Shown here: in pieces, positions 47,190-59,180 of the stretch
Numbering within the stretch: position 1 is the first letter of the stretch
How the letters are laid out: each line of letters begins with the position of its first letter
From: Delphinapterus leucas
Lineage: Eukaryota; Chordata; Mammalia; Artiodactyla; Monodontidae
Direction of reading: 5' to 3'
NCBI RefSeq assembly: GCF_002288925.2
Contig: NW_022098066.1
Span: 82,123,973-82,187,972 of the forward strand
Length of the DNA stretch: 64,000 nt
Notes under the pieces: generated by a model
Databases searched by the model: none
What the model saw: the letters and a program-made list of their open reading frames with translations, nothing else
Told to the model about the DNA's origin: nothing
Made by a program: the position numbers and the translations under genes

Positions 47190-47420
47190 GGACAAGCTTT
47201 GGATTCAGAGAGACTTAGGGACAAATCCTAGATCTACCACTTACCTATGTGACCTTCAGCAAGTAACCTCTCTTTGCCTCAGCTTCCACATGTATAAAAT
47301 GGTGATAGGAACTTCTACATACTTTGTAGAATTATTGTGAGCACTAGATCAAATAATCCCAAGTATGTAAAGTGTCCGGCACATAGTAAATGACCAATAA
47401 GTGGTAGTTGTTGTGTTAGC
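47190..47420 (+). repeat. MIR SINE in intron 15
   Basis: Seen: gacaaatcctagatctacca, cttcagcaagtaacctctct, gtaaagtgtccggcacatag. Confidence 0.85.
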
Positions 47421-47761
47421 AAAACTCAGACTAAGAGCACAGGCCACAGAGACTCTGGGTCCATTCAAATAATGACCAAACCATCAGCTATGTGTCAGTT
47501 CCAGCCATATATAATTTTAAAAAATTTTCAAACCCTAAAAAATAAAGGCAGCAAATGAGTTTCCCCACCACTTGCATCTAGAGAGGCCACAGTGTTTTCT
47601 CAGAGCTGAAGACCCAGTCAGTGAGGGCAGGAGGGGTGACAAGGGAGTGATTCCTCAGAGCGGCATCAATGCCCCACAGATCCCATCTCTCAGACTCATA
47701 GGTTTGGAATGACAAGGCGAGACCAAGCAACCCTTCTGGTCCTTGCACTTGCAGGACTCAC

Positions 47762-47875
47762 CTGTGTATGGCAGTACACAGTGGCAGGTATAACCACTTA
47801 TATCATCAAAGCAGGTTCCTTGGTTCAGACATGGATTCGAAGCACATTCATCAATATTCACCAGACAGTTATAGC
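47762..47875 (-). CDS. NOTCH2: NOTCH2 exon 15: EGF repeat 21
   Basis: 114 bases, acceptor gtctacag, donor gtgagt, about residues 790-826. EGF 21 opens [10 protein letters not shown] and has the O-fucose consensus CLNQGTC. Just before it the linker reads YNCLVNID, where the human protein as I recall has Gln instead of Leu. It is followed in transcription by the 10.3 kb intron 15, which holds the large LINE-1. Confidence 0.95.
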
Positions 47876-49449
47876 CTGTAGACAGAAAAGGGGAAAACCC
47901 AAAGACAGTGAAACTTCGTTAGCCTCCTCATTATCTCATTTACTAAGCAATCCTCTCAGTGGTAAACGTTAAACACCTCAGAAACTGCATTAACTTCTTC
48001 AGGCCACTGGAACACCTGTTCATTCATTTCAGTGTCAAGTCCCTGACATAGTCAGTAAAAAGTGCTTAATCCATCAAAAAATGAATGGAAGAACAGTATA
48101 TTCTAATAGCTTGAAAGTCTAATGCACCTCCAAACATAAGTGATTTCTCCATTATGGACCATGAAGTTCATTAGGATGAAGACCTACTGCTATATCTAAA
48201 TAGAAGCTCTTTCTATACAGAGTATCTGGTCAGGGCTTCAAAACAGCCTGTAAGTTATCAAGGGATAAAATATTTGAATACTTAATCAAAGCCTGTGATT
48301 TATGCCCACTCTTTCAAATGCGCAGTCTCTACCATCGATGTGGTAGGGCTTCCAGAAGTCACAAAGCTGTTTCCCCTGATCCAAGACACGAAATCTACTC
48401 CCACTATGAAAAAGAGAAGAGTAAGGAAGCATCCACGGGGACAGGACTGTACTAAATGCCACACGCCTTTGTCCCGTCAGTAGGGCCTGACACAGAGCCT
48501 TAAAACTGAGGAACTACAGCACTGTACGAAAGAAAATGATGGTCTAGGAGTACAGAGGTCTGGGTTCAAACTGCACTCCACTACTCAACAGCCGAACAGC
48601 GCTGGACTTTACATTTTGATTTTTATTTTGTTGATCAGCAAGTCTCAATGAGACAAAGGAATAAAAGTGTTTTTAAATCTGTAAGTTTCTTTGCAGATGT
48701 AATATATCTGAATGTCAGAAAATTACTGACTAAAATACGGTCTCAGAAAATGTTCAAGTAATCCAAGTGACACTGAAACATACTGATGTATTACAGTAGC
48801 CTGGCACAGTTTTGAGTGGTGAAATCAGTGACTATGTGGACAGCGAAGTACGAATGTGAATGATTTACCCACAGGTTTCTCTCTCTTGAGTATCTAAGAA
48901 AAAAGCAATGGGAGAAATACAACAGAGACAACTCAAAACGTGATTTTACACGATACCCACTATTACGCATTTTTTTTCCAGAAGGCCACAGGTGACTATG
49001 TATCATCTAAGAATATCTTAATGTGTAAGAGAATTTGTTGGAAAGGTTTTAAATACATGGATTCTTCCATGATATTATTGCTACAATTACAGTAAAACAA
49101 AATTTTCATTCTACTACCAATATCTCTTTCGAATTAACACAGAATCAAGCCTACACTGGAGCTTTATAATTAGAACACCTGTCCAAAGTTGTGTAAGTGG
49201 AGTTCTAGTGGCTCACCTTAAATGGTACTGTTTCAGTAACTCACCTCTCCGCTAGTCTGAAAATAGAATCCATGCATAAATCTATTTATGTTTTTATTCC
49301 CCAACTGCCCTATAAATATTAAGTGCTCAAATTATATTTGCTATATGAATGAGAAGGAAAAAAGGGAAAGGAAGAAGTGAGTCAAGCCATATGCACCGAC
49401 AGAAAGGCAGAGAGAGAAGGGAGATAAAAATATGCACTTTTGCTTTCAC
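47876..49449 (-). other. NOTCH2 intron 14
   Basis: 1,574 bases. A short MIR-like piece may lie near 48540-48610 (gtctgggttcaaactgcact). Nothing else recognised. Confidence 0.55.
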
Positions 49450-49595
49450 CTTTAAAGCCCTTCTTGCAAGTGCACCTGTATCCATTCACCAGATTGTCAC
49501 AAGTTCCTCCGTTCTGGCATGGATTAGAAAGACATTCATTTCTGTCCACTTCACAGTTGATGCCAACCCAGCCTGCATCACAGAGGCACTTGTAT
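49450..49595 (-). CDS. NOTCH2: NOTCH2 exon 14: end of EGF 19 and EGF 20
   Basis: 146 bases, acceptor ctttcag, donor gtgaaa, about residues 741-788. It completes EGF 19 ([14 protein letters not shown]) and encodes EGF 20, with the O-glucose site CLSNPC and the O-fucose site CQNGGTC. The residue before NECLS is Arg (VDRNEC) where I recall Lys in human, a mild change. The donor has +4 A and +5 A, so it is a little off the consensus. Confidence 0.95.
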
Positions 49596-50950
49596 CTGAA
49601 AGAAGACAGAGTTATTTACTGTTGCGGGATGAATGTACAATTGAGTCATAGTTGAAATACACCATTCTGAAAAACTGAAGGACCAAGGAACTCTTGGGTA
49701 AGCTAATCTCATTTCTGATCCTCTATGGACCTATACTTGGGTCACCATGTGAATCATGTGGGCCCATCTGGAGTATTCAGTAAACACACCTTCCTGGCCC
49801 ACAAAGATGCTAGAGAAACTAAGTGAGTATAGTGAGTTTTCATATGTAAACAGTGGTTGGTACAACAAATCAGGACAATCTGAAAGACACGTTAACACAG
49901 ATAAATCTGCAGTTTCTTTTCTTCTATATAAACTAAAAGTAACGCAAGCCTTAGGATCACTTGTTTCTGGTGTAAAACAGACACCCAGGAAGTAGTGTAG
50001 TTATCAGAGACACTAAGCCACTCTGAAGAGCTCCTGGGATGTCTGACTTCTGAGACATGCTTTGCTCTGACCTGAATCCCTGCCCCCAGAAAGCACTGAG
50101 GGTACTGAGCAGGAAAAGGAACAAAAATGAAGGTATTTGAAGTATATGCACATTGTTCACAAGCTGAACATCATTAGCACTTAGAATGTGGTATCAGGAG
50201 ATAATAGCCTCCTAGTCTGGAGATCCTTTAAAAAAAAGTAGATGGGTTGGGATTCTTTGCAGGCTGCTATACTCTGAAACAGGAATACTGAGTTAATTCA
50301 TCTTGGAAATAACTTGATTTCCTATTTAGCTCTTAATACACTCTTTGTTCTTTCACCTGTCGTAAGCATGGCAAATGGTTAATGCCCAGAGTCCTGTCCT
50401 CTGGCAAGCACAGCAAGAGTGCACGACTATCTCATGGAACCTAACATCACACTCTGATTCTAGAAAATTACTTACCAACACATTACACAACTCTCAGGGG
50501 CTTGCAAACTGTGAACATTTCATCAGGGCCATGTCTAAAGTTAGCTGAGACCAGATCTACTTCAGTGGCACCCACTGGTACCATGATAGAACAGAGTTGG
50601 GCTTTTTTTTTTAAGCAGGGGGTAAAATCAAATAGAACATCCCTCAGAACTCAATCTTGCAATAAGTACTAAAAGTGCAATTGCCAAAGACTCATAAAAT
50701 TACCCTGGATTCCTCCCATGTGCTGACTACCCACATGAGGAAAGAGACATTCCTCCTTATTTTCCACCTACTCAGTCACAGAAGGTAGAGAAGAAGTGGC
50801 GATTTGGTAGACTATGCCACAGACTATCGAAATCTTCAGCGAGGTCTCAGCTCAAGTCCTGACTGACTTCTACAGGGTATGGCCAATACTAAAACTCAAC
50901 TGGCTTGACACAAGTCAATAAGAAACTATTAATACATGACGGCTACTCAC
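49596..50950 (-). other. NOTCH2 intron 13
   Basis: 1,355 bases, no feature recognised. Confidence 0.5.
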
Positions 50951-51143
50951 CCACTGAGGCCCCCAGTACAGTTTCCGTGGACACAGGGATTGCTCAGGCA
51001 CTCGTTCACCTGTGAGTAGCAGCTGGGATGATGGGGCCCCTCAGGGCATATACAGCGGAAACCGTTCACATCGTTGATACATGTCGCACCCTTGCGACAG
51101 GGATTGGAGGCACACTCATCAATGTCAATGTTACATCTCTGCC
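50951..51143 (-). CDS. NOTCH2: NOTCH2 exon 13: EGF repeat 18 and first part of 19
   Basis: 193 bases, acceptor ctctacag, donor gtgagt, about residues 677-739. It encodes EGF 18 ([10 protein letters not shown], then CRKGATC, which fits the O-fucose consensus C-x4-S/T-C) and the first part of EGF 19 (VNECLSNPC...CTGGLSG). The intron interrupts EGF 19 inside a glycine codon (GG|A). EGF 18 has the NOTCH2 feature of a Pro-Glu-Gly-Pro-His-His stretch before its last cysteine. Confidence 0.95.
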
Positions 51144-51782
51144 CTGTAGAGAAGGGAGACAGTTTTTGTCAAATACAAAATGCTTAGGGAACAGACACAG
51201 AACTATGAGATCTATTGTGTTGATACCTTCATCTTCATAGGCTATAAGATGCCTTGGGCACCGCATGTCAAGGCTTAAGGAATAAGACATCCAACGGCCC
51301 TTAGTGCCATGCAAGGAAGGGGTAAAGGGCACTGTGCTTTGATAATAAAGTTAACAAAATGCTGGAACAGTGTTGTAGTGTTTTGACATGTATTTCTTCA
51401 CTCCATCTTAGAAATGGGGAAACTTTACAAGGATTCAAAAAGAGAACATCAAATGTTACCAAAGCTGGCTGCTCTTCTTGTTGCTGTTTGGAGTACTCTC
51501 CAAGAAGCTTTCCTTATCACTGCTTTCAGCTGGTTTACTGCATTCATTTTTTCAGTTAGTCAATCTCTTACATTTCCATATATGGTAAATCTCAATTAAC
51601 AGGAATGTTTCGTGAGTAGACTATTAATTTAATGATTAAACTGATTGAAAAGAAAAGCTATTTTACTTTCACTTTTAGAGTTGTATTAATCCATCTTCTG
51701 CCGCAGGAAGAAGAGTATTCTAAGCATAATTTTATTGTTCTCTGATCACTGAGAAAACCATCCAGGGTCTCTCAATCTAGAC

Positions 51783-52352
51783 CAGTGGTTCTCAAACTTT
51801 AATGTGCAAAAAGAGTTGTTAAAAGTATTTGTTTTCAAAGGAGATCCTTAGAGCCCCAAAACCACATTTTAAATAATGTAGGTGAAACAGAAAAACAAAT
51901 ACCGTATGCTAACAGATATATATGGAATTTAAGAAAAAAAAATGTCATGAAGCACCTAGGGGTAAGACAGGAATAAAGACACAGACCTACTGGAGAACGG
52001 ACTTGAGGATATGGGGAGGGGGAAGGGTGAGCTGTGACAAAGCGAGAGAGAGGCATGGACATATATACACTACCAAACGTAAGGTAGATAGCTAGTGGGA
52101 AGCAGCCGCATAGCACAGGGAGATCAGCTCGGTGCTTTGTGACCGCCTGGAGGGGTGGGAGGGAGGCAGACGCAAGAGGGAAGAGATATGGGAACATATG
52201 TATATGTACAACTGATTCACTTTGTTATAAAGCAGAAACGAACGCACCATTGTAAAGCAATTATACCCCAATAAAGATGTTAAAATAAATAAATAAAGAA
52301 TAAATAAATAAATAATGTAGGTGATTCAAATACTACATTTTGAGAAACTCTG
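51783..52352 (+). mobile_element. MER5-like hAT element split by a LINE-1
   Basis: The left end cagtggttctcaaactttaa and the right end ttttgagaaactctg are imperfect inverted repeats. An 8-base target duplication typical of hAT elements flanks it (atctagac 51775-51782, atgtagac 52353-52360, 7 of 8 match). Without the inserted L1 it is about 130 bases, a small non-autonomous element of the MER5 type. Confidence 0.85.
51886..52309 (+). mobile_element. Young 5'-truncated LINE-1 inside the hAT element
   Basis: The 3' UTR from aacagaaaaacaaataccg to an A/T-rich tail with several taaa units. A 15-base perfect duplication aaataatgtaggtga flanks it at 51871-51885 and 52310-52324. It is nearly the same as the copy at 31562 and the end of the copy at 1. 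Confidence 0.95.
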
Positions 52353-52360
52353 ATGTAGAC

Positions 52361-53379
52361 AATTATTAGTAGTTTATCATCAAATAATAATGTAAATGTT
52401 CAGAATATATGAAACTGAACTGAATATGTTCTTCCTCTAAAACATATCCAAGACTGCACTTTGAAAAGATGTCTGCTATAACCTCCACATTTATTTCTTT
52501 AAGTGGAATAAAGTATGCCAGTTACGTAAGAGTTTTGCTTTGTTAAGTTTTGAATAAATGAGATTTAACTGTATATTCCAAAATGATATAAAATTTTAAA
52601 ATAACCCATAATTCTGTAAATGAGTGGCAACAAGCAACTGCTATGAAGGAATTTACAAATTTCTAAGAAGACAATTTTCTGATTTAGATAAAAACAGGCA
52701 TTTTCATTTAAGAAAGAGCAACCCTGCATTTAGAACAGGAAATTCCAAATGAAACAGATACACACCCCTTTAAAGTATGGGTATTAACATTTTTTCACCC
52801 TCCACTGCTCTCTAAACCATTATTGGTGGTTCTTGAGGTAAAAACCCATAATCTGGTAGTAGTTGCTATTTTCCTCTTAAGTGTTTTATTAATAACTTAC
52901 TTTAAAATACTACTTTCTTAGCTTCAACCTCTGATTTTTTTTTTTGGTGTTTGCCACTGGCACCAAGATAAGAGCCAGAACTCTTCAACTGTAGCAGTAT
53001 CCTCAGCCTGCAATCCAGTGGAGAAAAGCCTTTTCATTTTCTGTCCTTTTTTTGGGAAGAATCTTCTCAGAAGCCACTCCTCTCACATTTCCTTCATTTG
53101 CTTTTAAAAGCTCTTTGCAGAATCAATTTTCAAGTCATCTTTAGCTGAGAGGGTTGAGTGCCTCTTTGTGCAGTCTACTTGATGGACTGACAGCTGCTTT
53201 ACTAGCAAGGTCCCACGCTTAAAGTAGCGTTAGAAACCCCAGCGTCAGAAACACCCAGCACAAGGCTATGTGCCTTGTTGGGCTCAGTAACTACTGAATG
53301 AGAAATTAACCAATGTTTCTTATCTTGTAGGTAGGTGCCCAAAAAATTACTATTTAATGAATGAAAGCATGGTATAGTC
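52361..53379 (-). other. NOTCH2 intron 12, unnamed part
   Basis: No feature recognised. Confidence 0.5.
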
Positions 53380-53640
53380 CAGACTCGAGAGTCTGGTGTT
53401 GGATGTCAGAAGTTCCATGTGTGATTCTGGTCATTCATTCAGCAACATTTTCTAAGTGTTCCCTCTGTGCTAGACACTGTTTTAGAAAATGCTGGCTAAA
53501 AAGATAATTAGGGAGGTCCCTGCCTTCTGGGAACTCACAGTCCTAGCAGTGTGACTCACTAGCTAAGACCATGGGCACATCAAGCTCTATCTTTCAGTTG
53601 CCTTATTTGTTAAATGAGAATAATAAAACTTCCCTATCTG
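53380..53640 (+). repeat. MIR/L2 mix in intron 12
   Basis: A MIR body (atcaagctctatctttcagt, atgagaataataaaacttcc) is interrupted by a stretch like tgtgctagacactgttttag and cttctgggaactcacagtcc. Nested old repeats. Confidence 0.6.
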
Positions 53641-54654
<1,014 letters not shown>

Positions 54655-55304
54655 TTATACATTTTTTGAATGTTTCTGATGAATGCAGTCTGGGTTCCGG
54701 ATCACACTCTAAATCTCTTTAAAGGCATGATCTCATTTTCTACCACCTTTGCCACACTCAGTGCTCCTCACTCCCCTTGTGCTTAGCAGCGTGCCTGTTC
54801 AGCATATGCCATTATTCGCTTGACTACGGGCTGGAGACCCAAAAGCAACTGCATGTTCAACATTTATAAATTTATAATTTATAAACATTTATACACCTTA
54901 CTCCTGATTAGAAAATACTGTAAGAGATTTAGAGAGAGACAACACTGTAAGCCTCGTGTCTATGTTTTAAGTTGTATTTTGGTGATTTTATATAGTTGTA
55001 TAATGACACTGTAATGAGGATTAGCTCTATTGGTAGCTACTCATGATTAGCCTTTCAAATGCCATTTGAAAAACACTAGAGTTTGGTAGCTTGTAAAGCT
55101 TTCAGAACCTCACCTGTTTCAGATGATACTGGATTTCAAAATACAAATCACGATTTACAAGTTAAAAATACAATCAGTCTGTGGCTAAATCATGTAGCTC
55201 TGAGAATTAGAGTGAACACTGCCAATATCCTCTATCTGGAAATTACTGGGTATTTTCCAATAATATTTTCCAAAACTGGGTATAGCTACTCCTGACTAAC
55301 GTGT

Positions 55305-55700
55305 TTTCATTTTTAATTGAGGTATAATTGACATAGAACATTATATTAGTTTCAGGTGTACAACATAATGATTGGATATTTGCATATATTGAAAAATGAT
55401 CATCACAGTAAGTCTAGCTAACATCTGTCACCGTACATAGTTACAGAATTCTTTTTCTTGTTATTTGCCCAATTTTTAATTGGATTATTTGCTTCTTTGC
55501 TATTGAGTTGTATGAGTTCTTTGTACATTTTGGATATGAACCCCTTATCAGATATATTGTTTGCACATATTTTCTCCCACTCTGTAGGTTGCCTTTTCAA
55601 CTTATTGTTTCCTTTGCTGTGCAGAAGCTCATTAGCTTAATGTAGTCCCATTTGTTTACTTTAGTTTTTGTTACCTGTGCTTTTGGTTTCATATCCAACC
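55305..55700 (-). mobile_element. LINE-1 fragment, same direction as NOTCH2, intron 12
   Basis: The plus strand begins tttttaattgaggtataatt (3' UTR reversed), then jumps to the ORF2 region (tttttaattggattatttgc, ttctcccactctgtaggttg). An internal deletion of the part between is likely. The minus-strand piece resembles the start of this window's first L1 ([11 protein letters not shown]). Confidence 0.85.
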
Positions 55701-57672
55701 TATGTACTTTCATGGACTGTTATAAGAAGTCAGCAAAATAATGGACATCAAGGTGAAACTGAAAAGTAGCTTATAAAACTGGGAAGTATTCTATAGAAGT
55801 ACCACATGATTTCTTACTTTTCCTATTGAATCATTTAGTATAAAGAGGTCTGCAGAGAACAGAGAATTTAGTCTTAGAAAAAAAAACCTCCCTTAAATCT
55901 GCTCAAGCTGTTATTAAAATTGTAATTAAAAAATAGTAGTATTAAAATAAAACAAAGGCAACACTAAAACACCTCATATTTACAGGTCATGAGTATATAT
56001 CACAGTTGTCTCTGATATTTTCAGCAACTGACTTAAAAAAACAAATAGGAAAAACAGCTGTAGAAAACTGTTCCAAGAACAGGGTACCACCCAGTAACCA
56101 AAACATTCCATTTCTTGGTTATGCAGTTTCATGCTACACCTTAAGTTTATTTTAGAATATTTTTAGCCCATGTCCTCCCTCTTTGACCTTCCTGATTTGC
56201 TAAATGTTAAAAAGAGAGAACATATGATTCACTGACATTTCCAAAAAATTTAAGACGAGTCTGAGGCTTACATATGTAAAAAGAAACCACAGCAGGTACC
56301 TACTTAGGCTGTCCAGTGAAGTGGGAATGAGCATGGACTCTAGAGTAGGACCCCCTGGGGTGGAATGCTGGCCGCAGTGCACTAGTACTGTTACCTAAGC
56401 TCTCTTGAGCTCTGGGTTTCTCATCAATACTGCAGAAATAATAATAGCAGTGACAATTCAATGAGGTTAGGCACTTAATTTAATGCCTAGCTCAAAATAA
56501 GGCCTTGAAAAATGCATATGTCATTCTATCTAGCAGGAATTTTTGTGTATTCAGTTGGCTGTCACTTAATGTTGGAGTAACACGTTTCAGGACACAGACG
56601 TACGTCTGGCTATACCAGCAGTGCTGGGCACTAGATATAAGAGGTTTCATCACACCTGTCTTCTGAGTTATCTTCCATTGAGCAGATATTACGGTGACCC
56701 GTGTGGGCCATAAACATTCCTCTCTCGTGTCCACAGTCACACCAAGCAGTGCAAAGGCTTGTGAAGTACAGAGAGAGGTAAGTTTCCGGCAAGCAAGAGG
56801 TATCTCTTCACTTGGCTCTGATGGCCTTTTGACATCATAGTTTAAAGGACTCCATGGGAAGTTTCTCACATTGGTTGCAAATGAGCACATGGTATTTATT
56901 AAATGGTAACATCATTATGTAAGTGCCTGCTTCTATGTGGCACTGTCTAGAAAGAACGCGACAGGCACATTATATGCTCTCTGATGGTGCCATTAACAAA
57001 CGGATGTGTCAGTAAAAGCCTTCAGTAGAGGCTCAGTAACCTCTAGCATGTTTTGATCAGGAGGGTAACCTTATTAGCAACAGAAGAGGTAAAAGAGGAG
57101 ATGCATGTGAGTTTGTGTGTGTGCACACATGGTGTGTGTATAAATGTTCTAGCTGCTTATAATTTAAGAAGAATTATAACCAATTTTATTTTAGTCACTT
57201 ACCTTCTTCCTCCTAGAGAGAAAAAAAACCTCTCTGTGCTAGCCAAAAATAGTTTGATCCTCCCAAGTTTTGGCCTTACCCAACAATCCCCCATAAGAGG
57301 AAGTACTCAGAAGAAAGCATTTAGTGTTTTCATAGAATTTTACCTTGGCCATGCCTTTACAGAAGGTATTCACTACTAAGTGTAGAAAAATAAGGGTGGC
57401 TTTGAGAGCTATATAATTCAAGTCTGAAAAGAAATTCTTTTCAGGTAGTTATAAACACATGGCCTAAAAACCCTAACTAATGAAAAGTTTCATGTTACAG
57501 TTTAGGGAAGCCCTGTAAGTAGAAAACTGGGCCAGAGAAGCACAGAATCAAACTTCTAACTTTCCAAGAGACCAAGAAATAGGAAATATTTGAAAAGTAA
57601 TTTTCCTTTAGATGCCCTTTTCCCAAAGTGATGGGGCTGAAGGAGGAGTCACCCAACAAAAAGGAGCATTAC
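55701..57672 (-). other. NOTCH2 intron 12, part nearest exon 12
   Basis: A MIR lies near 56320-56520 (ctgttacctaagctctcttg, ctgggtttctcatcaatact). The rest has no feature I recognise. Confidence 0.55.
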
Positions 57673-57783
57673 CTGTGAATCCTGGTGAGCAGACGCAGCT
57701 ATAACGATTAACGCCATCCATACAGACTCCATGGACACAAGGGCTACTTGCACAGTCATCAAAATTGATTTCACAATTAACAC
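57673..57783 (-). CDS. NOTCH2: NOTCH2 exon 12: EGF repeat 17
   Basis: 111 bases, acceptor ctttgcag, donor gtaatg, about residues 640-675. It encodes EGF 17, starting [10 protein letters not shown] with the O-glucose consensus. The third cysteine follows CVHGV, so there is no O-fucose site. It sits between the 5.5 kb SINE- and LINE-laden intron 12 and the 3.9 kb intron 11. Both ends are split glycine codons. Confidence 0.95.
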
Positions 57784-57911
57784 CTGCAAAGATGAAAGCA
57801 AAGAAAAACCATGCAATATTAGCACAGAAAATACCAATGATCTCTGCTTGTGATGCTAGGTGTTAAGAAATCTAAAGAGTATCCAGCCAACCCTGAATGC
57901 AGGAAAGTAGC

Positions 57912-58600
57912 AGTTCTCAAAGTGCAGTCCTCCAGGCCCCATCAGGGGCAGCATGAGGTCAAAATGATTATATTAACCATACTAAGCCACTATCTGTTGT
58001 TTTCATTGTGTTGGAATTTGCACTAATGATGCAAAAGCAATGGGGTAGGACTGCCGGCATCTTAACAGGAATCAAGGCAGTGGCACCAAATTGTACTGGT
58101 GGTCTTTTTATTCTTCACCTCCATGTACTCAGTTAACACAAAACAAAAAGATAGCGTCACTTAAGAATGACTTTGGTCAAGCTGTCAAAATTATTAACTT
58201 TATAATTTGATTATACCTTGACCCTTGAGTATACCTCTACTGTTCTGTGTGATGAAATGGAAAATATACATAAAGCAATTCTGTGGCATGCCAAACTTCA
58301 GAGCTGTCTCCAGAAAAAGCAGTTGTGTGATTGTTTGAGTACTGAACTGAAACAGTTGCTTTGTTCAAAGAATCCCATTTTAATTGAAAGAACAACTGAC
58401 GGACAAACCAGGGCTATTCAGACCTAAGTATGTAGCAAACATGAAGTGAGAGAAATAAACCTGCCATTTCAAGGAAAACAACTGTGACAGTACCGTGCTC
58501 CAAAGATAAAATTTAAGCTTTCACATGAAAATTAGAATTTTGGAACTTGTATCTACTACTATAAGCTTGATACTGACTGTCCCTATGATGGGCTAAAGTT
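57912..58600 (+). pseudogene. Fossil hAT transposase fragment in intron 11
   Basis: Begins with cagttctcaaagtgcagtcc, a hAT-like terminal repeat. Downstream, degraded coding text matches hAT transposases of the group that also gave rise to ZBED-type host genes: LCDEMENIHKAILWHAKLQ, then ERTTDGQT, then (after stops) LPFQGKQL and KLSHENRNFGTCIYYYKLD. The longest open piece is 58218-58427 (69 codons). Stops break the frame, so it is a relic. The exact family (Charlie, Zaphod or Arthur type) is unsure. Confidence 0.7.
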
Positions 58601-58984
58601 CAGGATAAAGAGTCTGGTAACTTCCTTCTGGGGTATGCCGCCTTCCTCCCGGTCTGTTCCTCAGATGAATGGTAGAGTCTGGCTCTATTTAGGAAGGTTT
58701 AATTGTAGATATGGGTAACTAAATGGTAGAGATACACCAATCATTATTGTTACCATTATTCTCTAAAACTACTCATGACATTTCATTATTTATTTAACAC
58801 GAATTTAGTGATGTGGTTGGGTATCATAGTAGAAGAATATCTTGGTAGTTTAAAAAGTCTAAAAATAAAGCCTGATAGTTAGGATATAAACTAATAAACA
58901 AAACTTCCACAACAAAATGCCATAGTTTTTATTCACTCACACTTTATATTAATATTTATTGATAATAATTACTATATCAACAAT

Positions 58985-59180
58985 CTGTTGAGCCATTATC
59001 AAGAGCCAAGTACTCTGCCTCCTACATTCCATAACTTTATTCTCCTCACTCCACTGGCAAATCAAGCTGTGTTACACCCATTTTATCATGAACTTGCACA
59101 ATTGCGTCAGCACAGTTAGGACGTGAACCCAGCTCTCTGGATTCCATACACTTCACCACACCATACTGGTCATTCTGTGA
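58985..59180 (+). repeat. MIR SINE in intron 11
   Basis: Seen: tactctgcctcctacattcc, ttacacccattttatcatga, acgtgaacccagctctctgg. Confidence 0.75.
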
